This document shows positions 25,184 to 33,951 of a stretch of 64,000 nucleotides of DNA, piece after piece. Source of the DNA: Acidobacteriota bacterium (GTDB lineage Bacteria > Acidobacteriota > Terriglobia > UBA7540); contig JAKAWG010000004.1 in assembly GCA_021817045.1 (NCBI GenBank), positions 1 through 64,000 on the forward strand, in the 5' to 3' direction. Both the position numbers and the translations under genes were made by a program. Each line of letters starts with the position of its first letter. The first letter of the stretch is position 1. Below the pieces are notes generated by a model that was given only the letters and a program-made list of their open reading frames with translations, was not told where the DNA came from and did no database searches.

Positions 25184-25549
25184 ATGGACCTCGAAAAAGC
25201 GATGCAGTTCATGCTGGACATGCAGGCCAAACACGAGGCTTGGCTCCATGCGCACAATCAGGCGGTCGTACGCCTGGACGAGCAAATTGCCCGAGTTGAG
25301 AAGATAGCGGAATCCAACGCTACCCGCATCGGCCAACTCATGGACGTCTCCTCGTCACTTGCCCACCACGGCGAAGAGACCGACCGCCGGTTTGACGAGA
25401 CCAACCAGAAGATTCGCGGGCTCGCGGACGCTCAGTCCCGAACGGATGAGAAGCCGAACGCCCTAGTCGACATGGTGGACAAGCTCGTCAAACGCAACAG
25501 CAGCGCTTTGTCGAACCGTCCACTATGCGAGGCCGTGTCTATCTGGTAG
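25184..25549 (+). CDS. small hypothetical coiled-coil protein
   Basis: This 121-aa product (MDLEKAMQFMLDMQAKHEAWLHAHNQAVVRLDEQIARVEKI...) is largely charged and heptad-like up to residue about 105, as in short coiled-coil proteins common in Acidobacteriota. TATAAT occurs 14-9 bases before the ATG, leaving room only for a leaderless or near-leaderless transcript. The last 25 bases overlap the next gene. Function is unknown; the coding status is supported by the amphipathic pattern rather than by a family match. Confidence 0.55.
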   Translation: MDLEKAMQFMLDMQAKHEAWLHAHNQAVVRLDEQIARVEKIAESNATRIGQLMDVSSSLAHHGEETDRRFDETNQKIRGLADAQSRTDEKPNALVDMVDKLVKRNSSALSNRPLCEAVSIW

Positions 25550-27033
25550 GCGCCGGGCCCGGCGACCCCACCCTCCTGACCCTCAAAGGCAAGGTGGCGC
25601 TTGAGCGCGCTGACTGCGTCATCTACGATTTTCTGGCCAACGAAGAATTGCTCGCCTACACGCGCCCGGACTGCCACAAGATCTTCGCCGGCAAGCGCGT
25701 CGGCCGCCATTCGGTGACGCAACGGGAAATCAACCGGACGCTCATCGAGCGCGCCCGCCGCGGCGAAACCGTAGTGCGACTGAAGGGCGGCGATCCGTTC
25801 ATCTTCGGCCGCGGCGGAGAGGAAGCGGAAGCCCTTGCCGCCGCCGACGTGCGGTTCGAGATCATACCCGGCGTATCTTCCGGTCACGCCGCCCCTGCCT
25901 ATGCGGGCATTCCATTAACTCACCGCAATTACGCCTCAAGCGTCTCGTTCCTAAGCGGCCATGAGCATAGCGGCCTGGCGGCCGAGGTTGCTGACGTTAC
26001 GCGTGCGGATACGGCGGTGTTTTTCATGGGTGCGCACAACTTGGGCGCGATTGCCTCCACGCTCATCGCCCGCGGTCGCGCGCCCTCCACGCCCGCAGCC
26101 GTGATCCGCTGGGGCACTACACCGGATCAAGAGGTTGTTACGGGCACGCTGGAGAATATCGCCCGCCGCGCCCAAAAGCTTCAGCCACCCACGGTGATCG
26201 TGGTGGGCAACGTGGTAAATCTGCGCGAACGGCTCAACTGGTTTGAGCGGCTTCCACTCTTTGGCAAGAGAATCGTCGTCACCCGCGCGCGCGAGCAATC
26301 CGCTCTGCTACGCGAGGCGCTAGCTGCGCGTGGTGCGCAGCCCGTGGCATTGCCTGCCATTGAAATTCACGATCCTGAATCATGGGCGCAGCTCGATGAT
26401 GCCGTGCGTCGTCTCCAAGATTTCGATTTTCTGCTCGTCACTTCCGTAAACGGCGTGCGCAAGTTCCTGGCTCGCCTGCGGGAAGCAGGCCGCGACGTGC
26501 GCGACCTGAAGGGAATTGAAATCGGCGCGATTGGCCCCGCCACCGCCGCCGAGTTCGCGGCCGCAGGCATTCGGGTGGATTTCGTTCCCAGAGAATACCG
26601 CGCTGAAGGTCTGATTGAAGCGTTGGAGACCCACGATTTGCGCGGCAAGAAATTTCTCATTCCTCGTGCCCGCGTCGCCAGAGACCTTGTGCCCCGGGCT
26701 CTCGCGGAGCGGGGCGCGCGAGTCGAAGTTGTGGAGGCATACAATACCGCGGCGCCCGAATACAAGCCGGAAGAGCTCGACAGGCTCCTCACGCCGATGC
26801 CGGCGGTCCTGACGTTCACCAGTTCCTCTACTGCTCGGAACTTCTCCAAGCTTCCCATCCCCGGGAAAACCCGAGCCCGCCTCTCAGACGCGATCATCGC
26901 CTCCATCGGCCCTGTAACTTCTGCGACTCTCCGCGAGCTCGGCATGAACGTCGACATCGAAGCGGGTGAATCGACGATGGCCGGGTTCATCTCCGCCCTT
27001 GAAGCGCATTTCGCCCCGTCCGGCCATCATTGA
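25525..27033 (+). CDS. fused uroporphyrinogen-III C-methyltransferase / uroporphyrinogen-III synthase (CobA-HemD)
   Basis: This is a 502-aa fusion. Residues 1-245 are the SAM-dependent methyltransferase: VYLVGAGPGDPTLLTLKG, VRLKGGDPFIFGRGGEEAEAL, IIPGVSSGHAAPAYAGIPLTHR and PAAVIRWGTTPDQEVVTGTL. Residues about 250-502 are HemD: GKRIVVTRAREQSALLREAL, FLLVTSVNGVRKFLARL, IGAIGPATAAEFAAAGI and LTFTSSSTARNFSKL. Together they close the uroporphyrinogen III ring and methylate it to precorrin-2, at the branch point to siroheme and cobalamin. CobA-HemD fusions are known in many phyla. Other siroheme genes are not in the window. There is no clear ribosome binding site; the start overlaps the preceding ORF, which suggests translational coupling. 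Confidence 0.93.
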   Translation: MRGRVYLVGAGPGDPTLLTLKGKVALERADCVIYDFLANEELLAYTRPDCHKIFAGKRVGRHSVTQREINRTLIERARRGETVVRLKGGDPFIFGRGGEEAEALAAADVRFEIIPGVSSGHAAPAYAGIPLTHRNYASSVSFLSGHEHSGLAAEVADVTRADTAVFFMGAHNLGAIASTLIARGRAPSTPAAVIRWGTTPDQEVVTGTLENIARRAQKLQPPTVIVVGNVVNLRERLNWFERLPLFGKRIVVTRAREQSALLREALAARGAQPVALPAIEIHDPESWAQLDDAVRRLQDFDFLLVTSVNGVRKFLARLREAGRDVRDLKGIEIGAIGPATAAEFAAAGIRVDFVPREYRAEGLIEALETHDLRGKKFLIPRARVARDLVPRALAERGARVEVVEAYNTAAPEYKPEELDRLLTPMPAVLTFTSSSTARNFSKLPIPGKTRARLSDAIIASIGPVTSATLRELGMNVDIEAGESTMAGFISALEAHFAPSGHH

Positions 27034-27113
27034 TTACAGCCGCCGATGGCAACCTCAACATCCGCTTCCTCCACCTGACGGGTTTTGGGTGCTGAAAGAA
27101 TAAGCGATTAAGC

Positions 27114-28535
27114 TTACGCGTAGATTCGATAGTCAATTCCCAGAAGATTCGAAATGTTCACGAGTTCCTCGACCCAGTTACCGTAACAGCCGTGGGTATG
27201 ATTCGAGTCGTACGTAGCCAGGAACTCGTCGGCCGGCACCCGCAGTCTGGCGAAAGCGTGCGGCCATTCTTTGGTCGTTGCTTCCGCTTTCGCCCAATTC
27301 TTTTTCTCGTCAAACAGCACGAACTCCGCCGGCAGAATCGCCATCCAATATTTACCGTTGCGCCGCGTCAACCTCGCGAGCGTGACCTCGCCGGGCTGGG
27401 CGAAGTGCATCACCGAAGCGCCTCCAGCCGGAAAATAGAACACCTCCGGCCAGAAGTGAACGCGGGGGAGATTGTCTTCCGGGCGTTTCGAGCGGCCTGC
27501 AAAGAAGGTCGCGTGCGCGCCGGAGTTGCAGAGATCAAAAAAGTCATCCTCAGTATCGTAGTGGCGAACATCGGCGAAGAGCACCGGCTCTCCGGTAACG
27601 TGCTTGAATAATTCCATCGTGAGCGCGCCATCCATGTCCGCCTCGGTCGCGCAAACTACCGGCTCCTTCGGTCCGTCCCAGTCATAAGGGTCGTTGGAAA
27701 AGGCGTCGATGAGATCTTCGGTGGTGAAGTGATCCGTGAGTTCCGGTTGCGCCTTGATCCCGAAGAAATCGACCCCCTTCTCCGCGTTGATTTCCTTGCA
27801 CGCCAGGTAAGAACGAACTTGGCGCTTCAGGAGTTCCGGAGTCAGCTTCTTGCCGTCGTAATGGATATTCTTCCCTAATTGCTTCTCGAGCCAATGGAAC
27901 GCATTTTCGACCTCGTCCTTGTTCACTAAGTCCGAGCGACGAATAATCTCGTACTGGTCAACGTGCTCCACATCAATTCCGAAATCCCGCTTCCATTGGT
28001 CCGCATCCGCCACAGCGGTATACATTCCCATCGGGCGGCCGCCGTAAAGGCCAAAAGTCTCTCCCTTCAAGCGGCGGACCGCCACCGAAGCCTTCAGGAA
28101 CTTCTCCAGTTTTGCGAACACCTTTTCGTCCGCCACATCACCCTGAACGCGCATGTGCGCTCTTCCTACCTGGTCCAGAGCCCCTGCCGCTGCCAGCATC
28201 CCAACCATGCCCGGGTAACTCGGATTGATGTTGGAGAAGAGTACATAAGGGCCTGGGGCAAACTCTGTAGCAATCAGGGTGAGGTGAGGAAAGCACCAGA
28301 CCGCGTAGTTGAGGATTGTGGCCTCGACTCCGGCTGCAAGAAGCCGCCGGCCCTCCCGCTTCGCGACTTCGGGGTGCCAGATAATTTCCTCTCCGGTAAC
28401 CACCTCGTAGCGGCCCGTGGCCTCCAGCCGCTGCCTAAGCCGCTCCTGAAAGTTACGGTTCATTTCCAATTGCAGTTCGTGCGCAAATTTGCGCCCGTCG
28501 GAAAACGTCAACAAGCCAACTTTTGCCTTCTTCAT
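27114..28535 (-). CDS. L-fucose isomerase-like protein
   Basis: This 473-aa protein starts at ATG 28535, five bases after a perfect AGGAGG; the frame open to 28664 is spurious. Fucose-isomerase-like features are the N-terminal MKKAKVGLLTFSDGRKFAHE, FGLYGGRPMGMYTAVADADQWKRDFGIDVEHVDQYEI, the metal-site regions VCATEADMDGALTMELFKHVTGEPVLFADVRHYD and FWPEVFYFPAGGASVMHFAQPGEVTLARLTR, and HTHGCYGNWVEELVNISNLLGIDYRIY at the C-terminus. It is shorter than E. coli FucI (about 590 aa). It is the last gene of an operon with a putative glycosidase, an aldolase and an MFS importer, so it probably isomerises the imported sugar. Confidence 0.82.
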   Translation of the reverse strand: MKKAKVGLLTFSDGRKFAHELQLEMNRNFQERLRQRLEATGRYEVVTGEEIIWHPEVAKREGRRLLAAGVEATILNYAVWCFPHLTLIATEFAPGPYVLFSNINPSYPGMVGMLAAAGALDQVGRAHMRVQGDVADEKVFAKLEKFLKASVAVRRLKGETFGLYGGRPMGMYTAVADADQWKRDFGIDVEHVDQYEIIRRSDLVNKDEVENAFHWLEKQLGKNIHYDGKKLTPELLKRQVRSYLACKEINAEKGVDFFGIKAQPELTDHFTTEDLIDAFSNDPYDWDGPKEPVVCATEADMDGALTMELFKHVTGEPVLFADVRHYDTEDDFFDLCNSGAHATFFAGRSKRPEDNLPRVHFWPEVFYFPAGGASVMHFAQPGEVTLARLTRRNGKYWMAILPAEFVLFDEKKNWAKAEATTKEWPHAFARLRVPADEFLATYDSNHTHGCYGNWVEELVNISNLLGIDYRIYA

Positions 28536-28560
28536 TCCTACCTCCTTCTGAGACATGAAC

Positions 28561-29844
28561 CTAGCTCCCGGTAGACACGAAGGCGTGTTCGTACCGAGCC
28601 GTGTCCACGGGGGCAAAACGCACCGCCGCCACGAGTAAGAGCGTTCCAGCCGCCAGATAAACAATTGAGGCGAGTGAAATTGCTGTGCTCAGGCTGTAAC
28701 GCTCCGCGACAAATCCAATGGCAACCGGAGCCACGCCTCCACCTCCGAGCCACCCGACCATATTCATGAAACCCGCCGCCGTACCGCGAGCCTGGGGTGG
28801 GATGACATCGAAGGCCGAAGCGAAAATATTGGCATCGTAAAGGCCCTTGAAGAAGCCCCAAGCCGTTAGCGCGACGATAAGCCATCCCATCGACGTTGTT
28901 TTTCCGCAAAGTATCACGAAGGGAACACCGCAGAACATGGCGAGTGCTTGAACCAACATTCTCCCGCCGGCCATTCTTCTCCTGAGCAGATCGGCAAACC
29001 AGCCACCCAACGGCGAGCCAATCATGCTCGATAGCTGGGCAAAAAGCACGGCGGAGAGACCCGCCATCGCCAGGCTCAAGTGAAATCTGTCGTAAACAAA
29101 CTTCGGCATCCACGAGAGCAGCACAAGAGCGACGAAATTGGCACAAGCAAAACCTCCCATCAGCATCACGGCGCTGGGCGTTCTCCAGACAACGGCAAGC
29201 AATGTGCTCACTGGGACTTTCTCATGATTCAAGTGCCCCTCGACGGATTGGCGCTGATCGGCGAAATCCGTTGCGCCTCTTCGGGGCTCGCGCAGCGAGC
29301 CTATAAGAACGCAACCTAGGAGGATCCCCAGCGCGCCGAAACTTACGAATGACCAGCGCCAGCCGTAGCGCTCTCCGATCAGGCCGGCGAAAAATCCGCC
29401 TGCAATCGTTCCCAAGTAAACGCTCGTCTGGTGCAGACCCATCGCGCGCGAGCGGGTTGCCTTGCCGTGATAATCGCTGATCAACGACATCGAGCCAGGA
29501 TAGTAGAAAGTCTCCCCCAAGCCCTCCGCGGCCATAAAGGAAAGTAGCTGGTGAAACGTGCGCGAGAGCGGCGTCAAGAGGGTAATGGTGCTCCATGCGT
29601 AGAGCCCGCCGAGAATAGCACTCTTTCGACGGACGCGATCCACAATGCCGCCGGCGAAGGGAGCAGCGAGACCGTATACCCAGGCAAATGCGGATCCCAG
29701 TAACCCAAGCTGGACAAGGCTCAGGTGCATTTCTCGTTGAAGCAGAGGAAAAAGCGAAAATACAGCCTCGCGATCTGCGTAATTGAAAAACGAGATACAC
29801 CAGAGCATCCCGACGACGTACCATTTGTACCTGCCGTTGCCCAT
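28561..29844 (-). CDS. MFS transporter, anion:cation symporter (hexuronate/sugar-acid) type
   Basis: This 427-aa protein has 12 predicted helices. The start (MGNGRYKWYVVGMLWCISFFNYADREAVFSLFPLLQREMHLS) has the R/NYADR motif typical of the ACS family (ExuT, GudP, DgoT), and the loop 2-3 signature GGIVDRVRRKSAILGG follows. ATG 29844 lies 8 bases after the aldolase stop (translational coupling). With a sugar-acid aldolase gene upstream and an isomerase gene downstream, import of a uronate, aldonate or related sugar is likely. Confidence 0.88.
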   Translation of the reverse strand: MGNGRYKWYVVGMLWCISFFNYADREAVFSLFPLLQREMHLSLVQLGLLGSAFAWVYGLAAPFAGGIVDRVRRKSAILGGLYAWSTITLLTPLSRTFHQLLSFMAAEGLGETFYYPGSMSLISDYHGKATRSRAMGLHQTSVYLGTIAGGFFAGLIGERYGWRWSFVSFGALGILLGCVLIGSLREPRRGATDFADQRQSVEGHLNHEKVPVSTLLAVVWRTPSAVMLMGGFACANFVALVLLSWMPKFVYDRFHLSLAMAGLSAVLFAQLSSMIGSPLGGWFADLLRRRMAGGRMLVQALAMFCGVPFVILCGKTTSMGWLIVALTAWGFFKGLYDANIFASAFDVIPPQARGTAAGFMNMVGWLGGGGVAPVAIGFVAERYSLSTAISLASIVYLAAGTLLLVAAVRFAPVDTARYEHAFVSTGS

Positions 29845-29852
29845 CAAAACTC

Positions 29853-30668
29853 TTAGTAAAGGGTCTTGGCTTTGGTCATCGGGAGATTTTTCCCCAGCGT
29901 GGCTAAAAGCTGCTTCGCCCCTTGAGCCATAAACCCAAGCTCCGTCCCCATCTGGAAAAACAAGAAGCCTTGCTCCATGTAGCGTTGAATTTGCGACGGG
30001 TCCGAGGTAGGCGCGCCCAAGACCTTGCCGTTCGCTTTGGCCGCGCTTGCAATCCTGGCGACTGCCTGCTGGACGGTGGGATGCTGTTGATCGCCGCGCA
30101 GTCCATAGGAAAAGGCCAAATCGCTCGTCCCAATAAAAAGGACATCAATTCCAGGTGTGGCCGCGATCGCCTCGATATTTTCCACCGCTTCGACCTCTTC
30201 GACAACGGTGATCACCATCACGTTCCTGTCGGCGAAGTCGTAGTAACCCTCGGGCGCCGGCCAGCGGAACGTCGCGAGCCCGGCTCCTGAACCCCGGCGT
30301 CCGTGGGGAGGATACTTGCAAGCAGCCGCAGCGCGGCGAGCCTTCTCCGGGTTGGTGGTGAAGGGGAAAATGACGCCAAGGGCTCCCGCATCCAGGACGC
30401 GCTTGGCCGTCCAAAGCTCGTTCACCGGCACCCGCGCGAACGGGATGGCTTGCAGCCCTCGTGTTGCCAGCACCATATTGCGAAAGGTTTCGAGCGTGAT
30501 GGGACTGTGTTCCATTTCGACCCATAAAAAGTCGAAACCCATCTGCGCCGCCTGCGCCGCGATCTCCGGACTAGCTACGGTTAGAGTGATTCCGACAACC
30601 GGCTTGCCTTCCCGAAGCGTCTTCCTAACGGGGTTTTCCCAGGCGGCTTGTTCATGTGGATCAGACAT
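29853..30668 (-). CDS. HpcH/HpaI family aldolase (2-keto-3-deoxy sugar-acid aldolase-like)
   Basis: This 271-aa class II aldolase has the typical barrel motifs: GITLTVASPEIAAQAAQMGFDFLWVEMEHSP (metal glutamate), ARVPVNELWTAKRVLDAGALGVIFPFTTNPEKARRAAAACKYPPHGRRG and DVLFIGTSDLAFSYGLRG. It is related to GarL and YfaU, which cleave 2-keto-3-deoxy acids to pyruvate and an aldehyde. The start ATG at 30668 follows AAGGGAAA. It lies 24 bases after the 840-aa putative glycosidase gene and couples to the MFS gene. It could use the product of the dehydratase encoded at 22466. Confidence 0.88.
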   Translation of the reverse strand: MSDPHEQAAWENPVRKTLREGKPVVGITLTVASPEIAAQAAQMGFDFLWVEMEHSPITLETFRNMVLATRGLQAIPFARVPVNELWTAKRVLDAGALGVIFPFTTNPEKARRAAAACKYPPHGRRGSGAGLATFRWPAPEGYYDFADRNVMVITVVEEVEAVENIEAIAATPGIDVLFIGTSDLAFSYGLRGDQQHPTVQQAVARIASAAKANGKVLGAPTSDPSQIQRYMEQGFLFFQMGTELGFMAQGAKQLLATLGKNLPMTKAKTLY

Positions 30669-30692
30669 CGCGTTTCCCTTTCAACGGGAATT

Positions 30693-33215
30693 CTATTTCT
30701 TCATGAGCCAGACTTCCGCAACCTGACAGCCTCGTCCGTCACCGCCTAGCCCTAATTCACTATGCCAAATCAGAGTAAGGCTGCCGCTCCGCGTCGCTTC
30801 AGGCGGGATATCAAATTCTAAGGGTCTAGGAGGCCAGGGCTTTTCGATGAGAGGGTGGATCTGAATATCGTTATTGCTATCGAGTCGAAGCTTAACGTCG
30901 GGCCGGTCGCCGCAGTAGACGACCCGAATCTTGTAGCTCCTCTCGGGATCGAGCCCGTGGTATTGCATTCGAAGCGCCCCATCGAACATCGACTCGGCCC
31001 AGCACTTCCACGCCATCGGTAGGGCCATCCTGGCCCAACTTGGGTAGCCATGACCGACTAAAGCCGTATGCCGAAACTCCGGATCGCGTTTTGCTCCTAA
31101 CCCGCGCACCAAGTGCGGCTGCCGCGAAAGGTCTCCAAGGTTATCGTAAAACCCGCCCGGTCCGGGATCGGTGCGATCTAGAATTTCTGCAATTGCGTCA
31201 TACCGCACGTCGTAAGACGAAAGCTTGCGAACGTCGGCGAACTGCTTCCTCAGCCAGGGAGCGTTGTTGAGGGGAGCCTCGAGTGTGTCCAAATTGGCCG
31301 CGCGCTCCACCGCTTCGGCTTGATAGCGCTCGACCGCAAGTTGCATGTGGATGGTCTGGAACAACGCCTCGCCCAGTTCAAGGATGCGAGTCCGCAAGTC
31401 CCGTGCCGGGGGATGAATCAGGGGATCATCCAGACATTGCTCGGCTCGATTGAGCAACTCTGCAAGATCGATCTCGCTGGTCGGTTCGACCTTTCGTGCC
31501 CCGATATGGAGCGGCTTGGGCCGCGCGCCCACGCGCCGGATTTCACCCAGCACCGCACGAGATTGCTCCTCGGCTTCCGTTTCCGCAAGCAGCCGCCGCC
31601 GGACATACGCGTCATAGTAAGCGCGATAAAGCCCCATCTGGAAGCGCCAGTTCTCCAGCTCGAAAGGCGTGGCGCTACTCTCCATGTCCCGGAACTGTTC
31701 GAGCGTCGTATCGACATTTTCATTCGCTATCAGCGGACCTTTCCAGTTTGCTTCGAGGCTTAGAATGCCTTGGGCAAAACCATCGCGAAGGCGTTCAGAA
31801 ATGAAGTAGGCGCTATACTCGCGTAGAACTTCGATGACCGGTCTTGCGGGATCCCAACCGAGCGAGCTCAACAGCATCTTATTGGAGTCGTCGTTGCAGC
31901 CTTCGGAATAACATAGAAATCCTATGGAATACGGAGCCTGAAGGCGTAAAATGTTGGCGTAGTCAATCGGCCTTGGATTGATCACCTCACGCCCTTCCGT
32001 AAAGGCATAGGCCAAGTCCCAGTCGGGCACAGGAAACTCGCACTCAAGGCTGTGAGTAATGTCCGGATAAAGGCGGATGGGATATCGCGCCGGAAGCCGC
32101 CGTCGCAATTCGGATACGTCATAGCGTATTTGAGGTCCGTAAACAACGCCGGAAAGCCACTCCGGCTTCTGATCGATGATCTCAAAGAACTCCTTCATCC
32201 AGGCTTCGTCAAAGCCCTGGGGTGACATCCACATCTGCGCGCGAGGATGATAGCGATGCAGGTTCTCCGTTTGCTTTTCGAGCAATGCCATCATGATCTT
32301 GGGCGCGGTATGGCCCGGATCGCCACCGGGAACGAAGATCGCGTCGATCCGCGGCAGGGCTTGGAAGACTTCACCCCACTGACGCAGCGCGAATTGCACC
32401 GTCGCCGGGTTGGAATAGTCTTTGTCCATGGCTGGATACCAGATCCAAACGTCCAGCCCGTACTCGTCGGCAAGGCGCGACATCTGAACCATCATTTGCA
32501 GCGGCGGCAGCGAGAAATGAGGACTCCACGGCTCGTCGTCGGAGCGCGGTGGGATGAGTTCCACGGCGTTCGCCCCGAAGACCGCTAAGTCGCGGTAGTA
32601 TTGTTCCCACATCGGCACGTTCCAAGCGTCATAGGCATTGGTCTTGGGACGGTAGCCCAGTTGGAAACCGCGCAATCTATATTTTGGTGAAGTGGCAACA
32701 TGGAGGGGCGCGCTCAGTGCAACCGAGCCCCTCGACATTCGAAGACTGCGCAGCAACCCGCCCACTCCAAAGAGCACACCGCGCTCCCCTGCTCCCGAAA
32801 CGAGGATCACGGGCGAGCCGGAGTGGCTCAATGTTCGCAAACGATAACCTTCGGGGCTGCCAAGCTCTTCCGTCCCCGCCGTGAGCGCACGTGGCAAGCC
32901 AGCGTGCTTCAATGCGTCGTCAGAACCCACTACGACGGAAGGACGTGTACCAGCGGCCAAACGCTCAACCACCGGCCAGCGGATTTCCGTGCGTTTCTCG
33001 ACTTCCTCAACCAACATCTGGACGGCTTTGCGCTCCCGGCGGGACAGAGTGCCGGGCGCCACGACAACCGCGCCCTTGAGATCCATCCCACCGGAGGCGG
33101 AAGATTGAGCGTCATTCGGCGCGAGGGTTTTGGCGCGATCATTGGCATTCCAGCCCAGGCCACCGATCAAGCTGGAATAAAACGCACCCTGTTTCAGAAA
33201 ACGCCGTCGGTTCAT
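30693..33215 (-). CDS. Tat-exported putative glycoside hydrolase of unassigned family
   Basis: This 840-aa protein has a twin-arginine signal (MNRRRFLKQGAFYSSLIGGLG). Residues about 45-170 (GAVVVAPGTLSRRERKAVQMLVEEVEKRTEIRWPVVE..., YRLRTL) resemble the small alpha/beta domain that precedes GH20, GH67 and GH84 barrels. A barrel-like region follows: YRLRGFQLGYRPKTNAYDAWNVPMWEQYYRDLAVFGANAVELIPP, SRLADEYGLDVWIWYPAMD, IDAIFVPGGDPGHTAPK, and VVYGPQIRYDVSELRRRLP. The C-terminal 250 residues are helical, then a beta-sandwich. I cannot assign a CAZy family; alpha-glucuronidase or hexosaminidase relatives are possible. It is the first gene of the aldolase-MFS-isomerase operon and is preceded by the control region at 33250-33465. 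Confidence 0.7.
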   Translation of the reverse strand: MNRRRFLKQGAFYSSLIGGLGWNANDRAKTLAPNDAQSSASGGMDLKGAVVVAPGTLSRRERKAVQMLVEEVEKRTEIRWPVVERLAAGTRPSVVVGSDDALKHAGLPRALTAGTEELGSPEGYRLRTLSHSGSPVILVSGAGERGVLFGVGGLLRSLRMSRGSVALSAPLHVATSPKYRLRGFQLGYRPKTNAYDAWNVPMWEQYYRDLAVFGANAVELIPPRSDDEPWSPHFSLPPLQMMVQMSRLADEYGLDVWIWYPAMDKDYSNPATVQFALRQWGEVFQALPRIDAIFVPGGDPGHTAPKIMMALLEKQTENLHRYHPRAQMWMSPQGFDEAWMKEFFEIIDQKPEWLSGVVYGPQIRYDVSELRRRLPARYPIRLYPDITHSLECEFPVPDWDLAYAFTEGREVINPRPIDYANILRLQAPYSIGFLCYSEGCNDDSNKMLLSSLGWDPARPVIEVLREYSAYFISERLRDGFAQGILSLEANWKGPLIANENVDTTLEQFRDMESSATPFELENWRFQMGLYRAYYDAYVRRRLLAETEAEEQSRAVLGEIRRVGARPKPLHIGARKVEPTSEIDLAELLNRAEQCLDDPLIHPPARDLRTRILELGEALFQTIHMQLAVERYQAEAVERAANLDTLEAPLNNAPWLRKQFADVRKLSSYDVRYDAIAEILDRTDPGPGGFYDNLGDLSRQPHLVRGLGAKRDPEFRHTALVGHGYPSWARMALPMAWKCWAESMFDGALRMQYHGLDPERSYKIRVVYCGDRPDVKLRLDSNNDIQIHPLIEKPWPPRPLEFDIPPEATRSGSLTLIWHSELGLGGDGRGCQVAEVWLMKK

Positions 33216-33249
33216 CTACCTGAACTTGTCCTCAAAAGGCCACATCTTC

Positions 33250-33465
33250 GACGAACAATTTCGCATTTATGGCCCGATTTTTCCTCCAACCTTCCTGTTT
33301 TCTATGGCTTCGGGGTTTACCAACAATTCCTTTCAATTACTCCTTTAGAATCATTAAGATAAATGGACTTCGGGAGATTGTTGGTAATTGTTCGTCATCA
33401 TTGTCCTTTGTTTTCAATTGGTTATATGAGTGCCCCCCTAAGGAATCTTTTTCCTTTGCGCTTCC
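33250..33465 (-). promoter_or_regulatory. duplicated control region, copy A (upstream of the putative glycosidase operon)
   Basis: This segment aligns along its length with 52661-52878. Inverted repeat arms TTACCAACAAT (33317-33327) and ATTGTTGGTAA (33377-33387) have 49 bases between them. A second pair, GACGAACAATT (33250-33260) and AATTGTTCGTC (33386-33396), flanks it. On the minus strand a possible promoter reads TTGTTG (33326-33321), 16-base spacer, TAGAAA (33304-33299), so the -35 sits inside the near arm. The gene starts 34 bases beyond the element. Confidence 0.75.
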
Positions 33466-33951
33466 GTTGCTCCCTGGGATACAAAAAGCTTCAGCACGGA
33501 GGCCCCGGCGATGCCCCGTGCTCTTCGTCTTGGAGCTTGCAAGCTCGCAGAGGACACGGAACGGCTCGCCATGGGTGCGGTTACCAGGACGAATCACAAT
33601 TCACCGTTTCTATGGTGGCACAACCGAATGAGATCATGGAGACAAATGAGACAGTTGAGACAGTTTTTTTCTTGCCCTCGGTTCTTTCTTGGTCAGTTGC
33701 AAAAGAAAAAGGGCAATGGGTTATTGGTCTGCAAAGTACATGCAAGTGTAATGCGGCTAACGCTTCCTCACTTATGGCAAAACCTTTGGAGTGCGGCGGC
33801 TGGCCGCCGCTTTATTGAAGGGCAGCTTGCCGGCCCCGGAAAATGCTCGATTGCGTGCGAGCAAGCTCGCAAGCCGAAAGCGGGAGCAAGCTCCCGCACT
33901 CCAAAACGGCCCGCCGAACATGGGAACGAACCGGTGACGCACTACACCAGA
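33466..33951. other. intergenic region with repeat element
   Basis: No gene is supported. GGAGCTTGCAAGCTC-type palindromes occur at about 33530-33545 and 33860-33870, and the element at 33785-33905 fills much of the second half. Confidence 0.55.
33785..33905. repeat. 121-bp element with 12-bp terminal inverted repeats
   Basis: TTTGGAGTGCGG (33785-33796) and CCGCACTCCAAA (33894-33905) are exact reverse complements. Each end is followed by its own short hairpin (GCGGCGGCTGGCCGCCGC; GCGGGAGCAAGCTCCCGC). It resembles paired REP units. Confidence 0.8.

Noticed and set aside
25525-27033. CobA-HemD fusion as a novelty
   Set aside because: Such fusions are well known in many bacteria.
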